The notes below the pieces were generated by a model that was not told where the DNA came from, searched no databases, and saw only the letters and a list, made by a program, of their open reading frames with translations. A stretch of DNA of 38,965 nucleotides from an uncultured Methanomassiliicoccaceae archaeon (GTDB taxonomy: Archaea > Thermoplasmatota > Thermoplasmata > Methanomassiliicoccales > Methanomethylophilaceae). The position numbers and the translations under genes are program-made. Shown here in pieces: positions 31,752-38,965 of the stretch. The stretch covers positions 1 through 38,965 of the forward strand of contig CAJJJM010000016.1 in assembly GCA_905187815.1 (NCBI GenBank), written 5' to 3'. Each line of letters begins with the position of its first letter. The stretch's first letter is position 1.

Positions 31752-33056
31752 TCAGTTCCACCAGTCGCCGCGGCGGTCGATGGTCTCGTCCCTGTCGGGT
31801 CCGACGCTGATGATGTCCGCGGGGACCTTGAGGTACTTCTCGATGAACTCGATGTACTCCCTCATCTCCCCGGGGAGGTTGTCGTATCCGCCCTTGACAA
31901 CGGCGGCGGTGTCATCCCAGCCCTTCCAGCCCTTGAAGTGCTCGTACACCGGCTTCGCCCTGTTGAGCTTGGCGATGGACGCGGGGAAGTGCTTCACCTC
32001 CTCGCCGTCGATCTCGTACGCCACGCACACCGGGAGGTCCGGCGTGTCGTTGAGGACGTCGATCTTGGTGATGCCCAGGGATGTGAAGCCGCACATCCTG
32101 GATGCATGCTCGCAGACCACCAGGTCCAGCCAGCCGCACCTGCGGCCCCTTCCCGTCGTGACGCCGAACTCGCCGCCCTTGTGCTGAAGGGCCAGCTCCT
32201 CCTCGCCGGAGAGCTCGGTTACGAAGGGTCCCTCGCCGACGCGGGTGGTGTACGCCTTGATCACTCCGAGCACGCCGTCGATCCTGTTGGGGGCGACGCC
32301 GGACCCGGTGCAGATGCCGCCGCCGCAGGTGGCGGAGGACGTAACGTACGGATAGGTGCCGTGGTCGATGTCCAGCATGGCGCCCTGGGCCCCCTCGAAG
32401 ATCACGTTCTTCCCCTGGTCCAGGGAGTCGTTTATGAGGACGGAGGTGTCGCAGATGTACTTCCCGACCATGTCCCTCCACCCCGCCATCTTCTCGTGCA
32501 GGGACTCGGTGGTGCAGGAGCAGGGCTCGGCGCCCATCATGTCGAGCATGTCCTTCTTGTACGGGAGGATGAACGAGATCTTGTCGTCCAGGAGGTCGTC
32601 CTCCAGCAGGTCCCCGGCCCTGAACCCGATCCTGGCGATCTTGTCCTGGTACGCGGGCCCGATGCCCTTCTTGGTGGTGCCGACGACGTTCTTGCCGCGG
32701 TACTTCTCCTCGGCGCCGTCCAGCTTCTTGTGGTAGTTCATGATCAGGTGGGCCCTGTCGGAGATCCTGAGCCCGTCGACGCTGCCGCCGTTGTCCAGGA
32801 CCTGCTTGATCTCCTCGCCGAGCTCCTCCAGGTTGACGACGACGCCGTTCCCGATGACGGCCAGCTTGCCCGGTCTCACGACGCCGGAGGGGAGCCCGTG
32901 GAGCTTGAACGTCTTGCCGTCCACGATGATCGTGTGTCCGGCGTTGTTCCCTCCCTGGAAGCGGACGATGAGGTCCGCCTCCTCGTCGAGGTAGTCTGTG
33001 ATCTTTCCTTTGCCTTCGTCCCCCCACTGGGCTCCGATGATAGCTAGACTGGGCAT
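31752..33056 (-). CDS. purA: Adenylosuccinate synthetase
   Basis: 434 residues. It joins IMP and aspartate using GTP, the first step from IMP to AMP. The P-loop and catalytic Asp/His are in GAQWGDEGKGKITDYL (residues 8-23), with the catalytic His in GGNNAGHTI. The IMP/Mg region (KKGIGPAYQDKIARIGFRAGDL) and C-terminal GRGRRCGWLDLV are also typical, and the length is normal. A Shine-Dalgarno AAGGTG precedes ATG 33056, and a TATA-like TTATAAGG (about 33092-33099) lies inside the end of the upstream ATPase gene, so purA has its own promoter. Confidence 0.96.
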   Translation of the reverse strand: MPSLAIIGAQWGDEGKGKITDYLDEEADLIVRFQGGNNAGHTIIVDGKTFKLHGLPSGVVRPGKLAVIGNGVVVNLEELGEEIKQVLDNGGSVDGLRISDRAHLIMNYHKKLDGAEEKYRGKNVVGTTKKGIGPAYQDKIARIGFRAGDLLEDDLLDDKISFILPYKKDMLDMMGAEPCSCTTESLHEKMAGWRDMVGKYICDTSVLINDSLDQGKNVIFEGAQGAMLDIDHGTYPYVTSSATCGGGICTGSGVAPNRIDGVLGVIKAYTTRVGEGPFVTELSGEEELALQHKGGEFGVTTGRGRRCGWLDLVVCEHASRMCGFTSLGITKIDVLNDTPDLPVCVAYEIDGEEVKHFPASIAKLNRAKPVYEHFKGWKGWDDTAAVVKGGYDNLPGEMREYIEFIEKYLKVPADIISVGPDRDETIDRRGDWWN

Positions 33057-33081
33057 TTATGGCACCTTGCCCGTCGCTACA

Positions 33082-34560
33082 TTATGCTTCCTTATAAGGT
33101 TGCTGGGGAGTCTGGCCAGAAGCCCAGGCGGCGATGTCGTCCAGTGTGACGAGCTCCAGGTGCAGGCTGGGACGGTCCTCGGCCATCTCGATTAGTTCGT
33201 CCGTGAATCCCGATCTCGAGAACATGACGTAGCGGATGTTGTCGGTGTCCTTCACTGCGAACGACGCCCTGCGGACCAGCTCCCTGTACTCGCTGACGCC
33301 CGAGCGCCGTCTCGTGAACTTGCATTCGCCCACCGTGGTGAACACGACATTCCCGTCGATCGTCTTGGCGACCAGGTCCACGTCCACATCCTCTGTCAGA
33401 ACGCGCCCGTCATCGCCCTTCATCACCGTCCCGTCCTCATCCAGTCTGGGGACCCTCCCTTCCCAGTTCCCGGACCATTTGCACAGTCTAGTGTCCGTCA
33501 GATACTGCATGCAGACATCCTCGAACCTGTGCCCGTAGAAGCTCGATATGTCGTCCCTCATGGTCTCGTACGCCTCGTCGACGTTCTTCGACTGGACCAG
33601 TGACATGTTCCTGGAGACGACCTCGTATTGGAATGCGACGAACCCGTCCTTGATGCGGAACGTGGTGCTCTTCTCCCCCTTCCCATAGGGGATGCGTCTC
33701 TCGACGATGTCCACCAGCTCCAGCCGTCTGATGATGTCGGAGCAGTTCGTCTTCGACATCCCTGTCTTTTCGGATATCAGCTTCAGGGTGTTCGCCCCGT
33801 TCGCTATGGTGCTTATGATCCGTTCGTGGACGGACCAGTTGGAGAACTCCCTTGCAAGGAAGCTGTCGGACTCCAGGCGAAGGGGTGCGATCGTTCCGAA
33901 GTACTGGTCCTTTATCCTCCTCTCTAGGGATGTGCCGCTGAGTAGGAGGTGATACTGGGGTATGCCCGAGGCGATGGCATATGCCCTGATCTTGTCGGCC
34001 TCGTCTAATTCCGGATGGAACTGGCGGGCTTCGGGATAGGAGAGGGGCCCTAGCTTGATCTGGATAGGGAATCTCTGGAACAGCGGTCTGTCCTCCCCGT
34101 TGATCTCCTTCAGCATCCCGGAAATCGACGAACCACATACGATCAGGAATATGTTCTGTTCCTTCAGCCTGCCATCGATGTATCTCTTCAACGAAGGGGC
34201 GACCTCATCCAGCTTTTCGACTGCGTCCGGCAGTTCGTCCAGGAACACGACGAGCTTCTCCTCCGGCTCCAGCGTCTTAAGGAATTCCGTCAGGTCCGAG
34301 AATTCCTTAACATCCTCGCGGATCCGGTCTCTCGGCTCGCCCTTGAACTCTGCGATGCTGTCGGCGATCTGTCTGAGGATCCCTTCGGGACTGTTGCCCT
34401 GTAGGTCGATGGTCAGGTGCGGTTTGTCCTTGTAGAACTCCTGGACCAGACTGGTCTTCCCGCAGCGTCTCCGTCCGTATATCGCACACGTCCGAGGGTA
34501 TTCGGAGTTGTAGTACTCCTCCAGTCTTCCCAGCTCTTCCCTTCTGCCGATGAACTCCAT
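33082..34560 (-). CDS. Archaeal ATPase with winged helix and DUF234 nuclease-like domain
   Basis: 492 residues. Walker A GRRRCGKTS (about 29-37) and Walker B LVVFLDEL (about 103-110) in an N-terminal Arch_ATPase domain that starts MEFIGRREELGRLEEYY. A winged helix follows (KLISEKTGMSKTNCSDIIRRLE, about 260-285). The C-terminal DUF234-like domain has a PD-(D/E)XK-like core: VDLVAKTIDG with a later ECKF. Such proteins are frequent, patchily distributed archaeal ATPases of unknown, possibly DNA-related or defence, function. The gene is slightly less GC-rich than its neighbours and has an AT-rich upstream region, as often seen for acquired genes. Confidence 0.88.
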   Translation of the reverse strand: MEFIGRREELGRLEEYYNSEYPRTCAIYGRRRCGKTSLVQEFYKDKPHLTIDLQGNSPEGILRQIADSIAEFKGEPRDRIREDVKEFSDLTEFLKTLEPEEKLVVFLDELPDAVEKLDEVAPSLKRYIDGRLKEQNIFLIVCGSSISGMLKEINGEDRPLFQRFPIQIKLGPLSYPEARQFHPELDEADKIRAYAIASGIPQYHLLLSGTSLERRIKDQYFGTIAPLRLESDSFLAREFSNWSVHERIISTIANGANTLKLISEKTGMSKTNCSDIIRRLELVDIVERRIPYGKGEKSTTFRIKDGFVAFQYEVVSRNMSLVQSKNVDEAYETMRDDISSFYGHRFEDVCMQYLTDTRLCKWSGNWEGRVPRLDEDGTVMKGDDGRVLTEDVDVDLVAKTIDGNVVFTTVGECKFTRRRSGVSEYRELVRRASFAVKDTDNIRYVMFSRSGFTDELIEMAEDRPSLHLELVTLDDIAAWASGQTPQQPYKEA

Positions 34561-34604
34561 GCAATCTCGAATGATTGTAATGTGTTGGTTGATAATATTT
34601 TTTT

Positions 34605-34621
34605 GTAAGATTATTTCTTAC
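34605..34621. promoter_or_regulatory. Inverted repeat upstream of the ATPase gene
   Basis: GTAAGA-TTATT-TCTTAC is a perfect 6-bp inverted repeat in the AT-rich 110 bases before ATG 34560. A TATA-like AAAATATT lies just downstream (about 34595-34603). It may be an operator. Confidence 0.45.
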
Positions 34622-34673
34622 GATTAAAAATTATAAGGTTTATTCTAACGTCAGTGGACACGATATTCCCGGA

Positions 34674-35783
34674 TCACTGGGCGTCCGGACTGAACTCCCT
34701 GTAAAGCTCACACAACTCGTCCAGAGGGATGTCCGTCTTGAAAGAGGTGGGCGATACGTGTGACTTGGAGGCCCTCCCATGACCGTTCAGGAACTCCACG
34801 AACTCGTCGATCCTGGGAGGCGACATCTTCAGATGGGACGAGAGCTCGGCGATGTCGTAGACGAACACCTGGTCGTCCAGCTCGTTCCTCCAGAGGTTCA
34901 GGTACTTGGCGCACCTGCGCTCGTCGGCCATGCCCTCGGGGGACATCCTGGATATGGTGTACGCGTCGTGCAGGGGGCCGAGCCAGAACGGACCGAGGCG
35001 GTGCTCCCTGTCCGGATATTTCGAGGTGGAGCGCTCCATCGTCTCCATGTTGTACTGCATGTATCCGAGCTGTGCCAGGCTGTCGTCCGCTGCCTTGGCG
35101 CCCTCGGTGATCTGGACGTAGGTCCTGAAGTAGTGGTCGGCGTAGAATGACAGCAGCGGTTTCATCCCGCGGTCGAACTTCGCAAGCTCGCGGGCGATGT
35201 TGCACATGAGGATCCTCAGTCCTCCCTCGTGGCACATGAATCCGCGGATCGGCTCGCACTGGTACCTGCGCCTGCACTTGGGCGCGTGGGCGCCAGCCAG
35301 CGGAGCGGTGTCCGTGGCGGTAATCGCCATGATCCCCCTCTTGCCGGTGCCGCGGATCGCGGACTGCAGGAAGGGCATGGGAGATCCGAAGGGGTCCAGG
35401 TCAACGTAGTCGAAGGACTCCTCGGTGAAGAGTATGTGCAGGTTGGAGCAGTTGGGTCTGCAGTTTGTGAGATGGTTGAGGTCTATGTTGGCCTGTATGT
35501 ACGGCATCGCCGACGGGCTGATGTCGTTGGCGGTGACCTCCGACCCGGGGACCTCGTTGGCGATGCGGACGGAGCGGGACCCGGTGGCGCACATCGCGTC
35601 GGCGACGGTGATGCCTTCGCGTTCGAGGGACCTGAGGAGCATGACGCTGACGTCCCTGTTGAACGCCATCTGCTCGTTGAAGAAAACCGGCCCGACCTTC
35701 TTGCCGGGGCCGTGCATGGAATGCTCGAGCGGCACGAGGATGTCGGTGCCGCCCTCGCGTATGACCGTCCCTTCCGGGGTCAC
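34674..35783 (-). CDS. trm1: tRNA (guanine26-N2)-dimethyltransferase
   Basis: 369 residues, starting at a GTG at 35783 that overlaps the stop of the THEP1-type gene, with GGGGAG upstream. It makes N2,N2-dimethylguanosine at position 26 of many tRNAs. The SAM-binding motif ADAMCATGSRSVRIANE (about 61-77) and the catalytic DLDPFGSP (128-135) are classical. The C-terminal zinc-type Cys residues (CRRRYQCEP and FMCHEGG) are present. Length fits archaeal Trm1. Longer upstream open frame belongs to a shadow in the NTPase gene. It is coupled with the NTPase. Confidence 0.93.
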   Translation of the reverse strand: MTPEGTVIREGGTDILVPLEHSMHGPGKKVGPVFFNEQMAFNRDVSVMLLRSLEREGITVADAMCATGSRSVRIANEVPGSEVTANDISPSAMPYIQANIDLNHLTNCRPNCSNLHILFTEESFDYVDLDPFGSPMPFLQSAIRGTGKRGIMAITATDTAPLAGAHAPKCRRRYQCEPIRGFMCHEGGLRILMCNIARELAKFDRGMKPLLSFYADHYFRTYVQITEGAKAADDSLAQLGYMQYNMETMERSTSKYPDREHRLGPFWLGPLHDAYTISRMSPEGMADERRCAKYLNLWRNELDDQVFVYDIAELSSHLKMSPPRIDEFVEFLNGHGRASKSHVSPTSFKTDIPLDELCELYREFSPDAQ

Positions 35784-36325
35784 ACGCTCTCCCCGCTCAT
35801 CAGACGGACGATCTTGTACGGGAGGATGTTCCTGTTGGTGGGCGTGACCTCGAGGATCCTCACGTCGTCCCTCCTCCTGATGTCCTGTAGGAGCGGGTTC
35901 CTGGATTTCTTGTGGAGGGTGATGATCATCGGTTTGTCCGCATCCAGCGCCTCCTTGACCGCATCGATGAAGAGCTGGCTCTCGACTTCCATCTTCCCGA
36001 CCTCGTCGATGACAATGATGTCGCAGTTCTGGCACGCATCGCGGATCGCCTTGACCCCGATCTCCTCGAGCTTGCTGAGGTCGACGCCGATCTTCCCGAC
36101 CATGACCTTGCTCTCGATCTCCGTGCTGGCGAAGACGGCGGTCTCGCCGGTGGCTAGGTCCCTGACAGTGAATCCGGTCTTGTGCCTTCCATCCCCCACA
36201 GGCTCGTCGATCATGCCACCGATGGAGAGCTCCTCCTCCTTCAGCATCTCGATCACCCTGAGAAGGGCATAGGTCTTCCCGGAGCCAGGGAGACCGGTGA
36301 TTCCGATTTTAATATCTGCTATCAT
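35780..36325 (-). CDS. THEP1-type nucleoside-triphosphatase
   Basis: 181 residues from ATG 36325 (MIADIKIGITGLPGSGKT); an in-frame GTG at 36331 is possible. Walker A GLPGSGKT (about 11-18) and Walker B IIVIDEVGKMEV are exactly those of the THEP1/NTPase family, with the conserved HKKSRNPLLQDIRRRDDV stretch near the C-terminus. Family members hydrolyse NTPs slowly; the physiological role in archaea is not established. It is the first gene of a two-gene operon with trm1; TATA-like TTTAAATA lies at about 36375-36382. Confidence 0.9.
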   Translation of the reverse strand: MIADIKIGITGLPGSGKTYALLRVIEMLKEEELSIGGMIDEPVGDGRHKTGFTVRDLATGETAVFASTEIESKVMVGKIGVDLSKLEEIGVKAIRDACQNCDIIVIDEVGKMEVESQLFIDAVKEALDADKPMIITLHKKSRNPLLQDIRRRDDVRILEVTPTNRNILPYKIVRLMSGESV

Positions 36326-36500
36326 GGACACGCCCGCCAGTGGAAACGCTGGCTCTAACCAGATGTTGTTTAGAATATTTAAACGATGGTCAATACCCTC
36401 GGCGAGTATGGAAGCTGATTACGTCGGTTGGCTACCGAATAGTCGGAATTCATACGTCGATTGTCGAATATCCGAATCCGCCCGGAAACAGCCAGACTAT

Positions 36501-36878
36501 TCAACATATGTCGGATACGAACATCAGCGGGTAGCCCATCTCCTTGTCATAGCGCATCTCGGCGGTGACCCTCGAATCGCCGATGCGGATGGTGACGACG
36601 GCATCGATCATGTCGCCCGTCATGGACACGTACGAGTACCTGTCCCCGTTCCTCACGAAGCGGGAGCGGTCGATGCGGATGCTCACCGACTCCACATAGG
36701 GCTGGACGGAGATCGCGGAGCGGATCCCCTCCTCCAGGGACTCCACCGTGTCGATGCTCACCGGGGTGCCGACGAACTGATGGTATATGGTGCCCATCTT
36801 GATCCCGGCCTCGAACAGTGCCCTCTCGCGCTCCGTGCATGCGAACCTTCCGGCCGCCAGCTCGTCCCTTCCTGCCAT
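36501..36878 (-). CDS. mptD: Archaeal dihydroneopterin aldolase
   Basis: 125 residues from ATG 36878 (MAGRDELAAGRFACTERERA). The upstream part of the open frame overlaps the nadA promoter and is not used. ERERALFEAGIKMGTIYHQFVGTPVS and the C-terminal MRYDKEMGYPLMFVSDI match the archaeal MptD family, which cleaves 7,8-dihydroneopterin derivatives for tetrahydromethanopterin or folate biosynthesis. It lies divergent from nadA; a TATA box TATTTAAG (minus, 36900-36907) is 22-29 bases before the ATG, so the mRNA is probably leaderless. Confidence 0.9.
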   Translation of the reverse strand: MAGRDELAAGRFACTERERALFEAGIKMGTIYHQFVGTPVSIDTVESLEEGIRSAISVQPYVESVSIRIDRSRFVRNGDRYSYVSMTGDMIDAVVTIRIGDSRVTAEMRYDKEMGYPLMFVSDIC

Positions 36879-36899
36879 GGGACCGCCATCAGGGTACCG

Positions 36900-36907
36900 C
36901 TTAAATA
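36900..36907 (-). promoter_or_regulatory. TATA box of mptD
   Basis: Minus-strand TATTTAAG, 22-29 bases before ATG 36878. Confidence 0.6.
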
Positions 36908-36952
36908 GGAAGCGGTGGCGGGGGACCCAGCGACGGCGTCGTTGAACACAGC

Positions 36953-36959
36953 TTAAATA
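36953..36959 (+). promoter_or_regulatory. TATA box of nadA
   Basis: TTAAATA, 22-28 bases before ATG 36981. With the mptD box it forms a short divergent promoter pair. Confidence 0.6.
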
Positions 36960-36980
36960 CACCCGTTCGATGCGCCAGCC

Positions 36981-37883
36981 ATGGAATCCGTCGGCGAGAG
37001 GATCGTCAGGCTCAAGAAGGAGAGGAACGCCGTCATTCTGGCGCACAACTACTGCCTGCCGGAGGTGCAGGACATCGCGGACTTCGTGGGCGACTCGCTC
37101 GGCCTGTCCGTGAAGGCTACCGAGGTGGACGCCGACGTCATCGTCTTCTGCGGCGTCACCTTCATGGCAGAGACGGCCAAGATTCTCAATCCGGGCAGGC
37201 AGGTACTGATCCCCGACACCGCTGCGGTCTGCGCCATGGCACAGATGTGCAGCCCCGAGCAGATAGTGGCCGCCAGGGAGGCCAACCCGGGCAAGGAGGT
37301 CGTCGGATACGTCAATTCCACCGCCGCCTGCAAGGCGGAGATGGACGTCTGCTGCACATCCTCCAACGCAGTGGACATCGTCTCATCCCTGGACTCCCAG
37401 GGGGCCGTCTTCGTCCCCGACAGGAACCTCGGGACCTACGCCGCCCTCAGGTGCCCCCAGAAGGACGTCGTCCTCTGGAGCGGCTTCTGCCCCATCCATC
37501 AGTCCATCTCGGTCCAGCAGGTCCGCGAGCTCAAGGAGGCCCATCCCGATGCGGAGGTCCTCGCCCATCCGGAGTGCAGGACGGAGGTCCTCGAGATGGC
37601 CGACGTCATCGGGTCGACCGAGAAGATGCTGAACCACTGCAGGTCCTCAGACAGGAGGGAGTTCATCGTCCTCACGGAGGTCGGCATGCGCCACAGGCTG
37701 GAGGTCAACTGCCCCGGGAAGGTGTTCCACTTCCCTGAGTCGGCGGTGTGCGGGGCGATGAAGATGGCGACCCTCGAGGGTATCGCCGACGTCCTCGAGA
37801 ACATGTCCAACGGTGTGGAGCTCCCCGCGGAAGTGGTTGAGCGGGCCCGCAGGCCCGTCGAGCGCATGATCGGGCGCTCATGA
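36981..37883 (+). CDS. nadA: Quinolinate synthase A
   Basis: 300 residues. A 4Fe-4S enzyme that makes quinolinate from iminoaspartate and dihydroxyacetone phosphate for NAD synthesis. Three Cys are in the positions known to bind the cluster: VIVFCGVTFMAE (about residue 53), the AACKAEMDVCCTSS region (about 113-121) and the second-half Cys (AHPECRTEVLE). AHNYCLPEVQDIADFVGDS near the N-terminus and GSTEKML are also diagnostic. Length is typical. The last codons overlap by 6 bases the end of the convergent YbjN-like gene. Confidence 0.94.
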   Translation: MESVGERIVRLKKERNAVILAHNYCLPEVQDIADFVGDSLGLSVKATEVDADVIVFCGVTFMAETAKILNPGRQVLIPDTAAVCAMAQMCSPEQIVAAREANPGKEVVGYVNSTAACKAEMDVCCTSSNAVDIVSSLDSQGAVFVPDRNLGTYAALRCPQKDVVLWSGFCPIHQSISVQQVRELKEAHPDAEVLAHPECRTEVLEMADVIGSTEKMLNHCRSSDRREFIVLTEVGMRHRLEVNCPGKVFHFPESAVCGAMKMATLEGIADVLENMSNGVELPAEVVERARRPVERMIGRS

Positions 37884-38336
37884 GAACATCGGGTCCTTCC
37901 TGAACGCGCTGGCCGGGATCAGGTCCTTGAGCCTTCCGTCGTTGATGTCGACGGTCTTGAACGCCACCGTGAGGAGGTGGGCGATCATCTGCGTGGAGGG
38001 GACCCTGTCGTAGTAGCTCTGGACGATCTTGAAGTAGATCTTCGGCTCGCCGTCCGCCATGTAGAACCCGCCGTTGTTGATCGTGTTGTTGACGGTGTTC
38101 AGCTCGGGGATCAGCTTCGCCCTGGCGTCCTCCGGGATGTCGAACATCAGGTAGCAGTAGATGTTCAGGGTCTTGTGGTCGTCGTCGGTGACGATGACCA
38201 TCCCGATGGGGTTATCGTCGCCCATGGCGCCGAGGACTATGTTGCCGTCCTCCTGCTCATCGAACTTCAGGGACAGGCTGTCCAGGGCGCTGCGGACGTT
38301 GGCGACGACCTTCTCCTTGCTGACTCTTCCGAACAT
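37878..38336 (-). CDS. YbjN-like domain protein
   Basis: 152 residues (MFGRVSKEKVVANVRSALDS). The alternating strand/helix pattern, FDIPEDARAKLIPELNTVNNTINNGGFYM and YYDRVPSTQMIAHLLTVAF recall YbjN/secretion-chaperone-like domains. The function is unknown. It starts directly after the citrate synthase gene stop (2-base spacing), so the two are probably co-transcribed. There is no signal peptide, and it is probably cytoplasmic. Confidence 0.7.
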   Translation of the reverse strand: MFGRVSKEKVVANVRSALDSLSLKFDEQEDGNIVLGAMGDDNPIGMVIVTDDDHKTLNIYCYLMFDIPEDARAKLIPELNTVNNTINNGGFYMADGEPKIYFKIVQSYYDRVPSTQMIAHLLTVAFKTVDINDGRLKDLIPASAFRKDPMFS

Positions 38337-38337
38337 G

Positions 38338-38965
38338 TCACTCCGTATCGTTTCCGTCCTTAATGTTGTTGTTCCCGCGGTCCTCGAGCTGGATGTAATC
38401 CCTCGGGACGGCCATGCTGATGTACGCCGGACGGAGGATCTTGTTGGACGTGATCAGCTCCTCGATGCGGTGCGCGCTCCAGCCCACGATCCTGGCGGTG
38501 GCGAACAGCGCGGTGTAGAGCTCCTTGGGGATGTTCAGCATGTCGTAGACGAATCCGCTGTAGAAGTCCACGTTGGGACTGACGCCCTTGAAGATTTTGC
38601 GCTCTTCTGCGATCAGCTGCGGGGCCATCGTTTCGATCTTGTTGTAGAGGGCCAGGTCTTTGTCCCGGCCTTTTTCGTGAGCCAGCTGCTCCACATAGCC
38701 CTTGAACACCACCTCACGGGGGTCACTGAGGGAGTAGACCGCATGGCCCATGCCGTAGATCAGGCCCTTGCGGTCAAAGGCCTCGCCGTGCAGCAGTTTT
38801 TTCAGGTAGGCTTCCAGTTCCTCGTCGTCCTCGGTGTCATGCAGATTTTCGCGGATGTTCTGCATCATCTGCATCACCATCAGGTTGGCGCCGCCGTGGC
38901 GCGGGCCCTTGAGGGAGCACAGTGCTGCCGCCATGGCAGAGTAGGTATCGGTGCCGGAGGATGTG
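38338..38965 (-). CDS. gltA: Citrate synthase, C-terminal part (5' end outside the window)
   Basis: About 208 residues visible, open through the right edge. The three catalytic residues are present: His in LKGPRHGGAN, His in GMGHAVYSLSDPRE, and Asp in NVDFYSGFVYDM. It condenses oxaloacetate and acetyl-CoA. The part at 38600-38965 uses many CGC/CGT arginine, GAA and AAA codons and CTG leucine, whereas the last 70 codons and the neighbouring genes prefer AGG, GAG and AAG. This may reflect acquisition from a bacterium and partial adaptation, or a recombination joint. Which end is native cannot be told here. Confidence 0.88.
   Translation of the reverse strand, partial: TSSGTDTYSAMAAALCSLKGPRHGGANLMVMQMMQNIRENLHDTEDDEELEAYLKKLLHGEAFDRKGLIYGMGHAVYSLSDPREVVFKGYVEQLAHEKGRDKDLALYNKIETMAPQLIAEERKIFKGVSPNVDFYSGFVYDMLNIPKELYTALFATARIVGWSAHRIEELITSNKILRPAYISMAVPRDYIQLEDRGNNNIKDGNDTE

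Noticed and set aside
36332..36500. Possible small RNA or operator in the gap before the THEP1-type gene
   Set aside because: Only a weak 5-bp hairpin (GCCAG/CTGGC) and scattered TCGAAT-like words; not enough to support a feature.

Overview
The window looks like chromosome from a GC-rich, gut-type archaeon of the Thermoplasmata, most likely order Methanomassiliicoccales (family Methanomethylophilaceae). Archaeal markers support this: an archaeal-type glutamyl-tRNA synthetase, the archaeal riboflavin enzymes (RibL-type FAD synthetase and the lumazine-synthase-like riboflavin synthase), the archaeal dihydroneopterin aldolase MptD, Trm1, a THEP1-type NTPase, an archaeal UbiD-family decarboxylase and a DUF6951 protein. 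Many promoters are archaeal TATA boxes placed about 25 bases before the start codon, so many mRNAs should be leaderless. The exact genus is an inference.

Layout. 1-4.4 kb: a very large secreted repeat protein (minus strand, C-terminal end cut by the window edge) divergent from a small winged-helix protein. 4.4-5.7 kb: UbiD-type decarboxylase. 6.1-6.8 kb: MntA/HepT toxin-antitoxin pair whose HEPN toxin gene carries an in-frame TAA. 7.0-8.7 kb: gltX. 8.7-9.2 kb: relic of a DUF4143-type ATPase with decayed 33-bp tandem repeats upstream. 9.2-12.7 kb: a secreted protein, feoB and a DtxR-family repressor with a fused FeoA domain. 12.7-17.5 kb: MFS transporter, small coiled-coil protein, glyA and a FUSC-type membrane protein. 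17.7-19.7 kb: a compact riboflavin/FAD operon (ribB-ribL-ribC-ribH). 19.7-20.1 kb: zinc-ribbon protein. 20.2-28.7 kb: surface-protein island. 29-38.9 kb: housekeeping genes (aminotransferase, unknown protein, DUF6951, purA, ATPase/DUF234, trm1, THEP1, mptD, nadA, YbjN-like, citrate synthase fragment).

The most unusual part is the surface-protein island at 20.2-28.7 kb. Three secreted proteins with unrelated or diverged ectodomains end in nearly the same anchor: an acidic Asp-Asp-Tyr-Val-Pro motif, a spacer, a Cys/Ala-rich membrane helix and a short basic tail. Two of them form a duplicated cassette: conserved promoter block, leader with a poly-G run (11 G in one, 9 G in the other), a Shine-Dalgarno sequence buried in a small hairpin whose loop differs but whose stem is kept, the surface gene, a 93-residue winged-helix gene overlapping its stop codon, and a conserved terminator hairpin. 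This resembles a system for switching or tuning expression of surface proteins. The B-repeat protein at the window start also lies next to a small winged-helix gene, suggesting a recurring pairing.

All assignments come from reading the sequence by eye. Family names are by motif recognition, not by database search.
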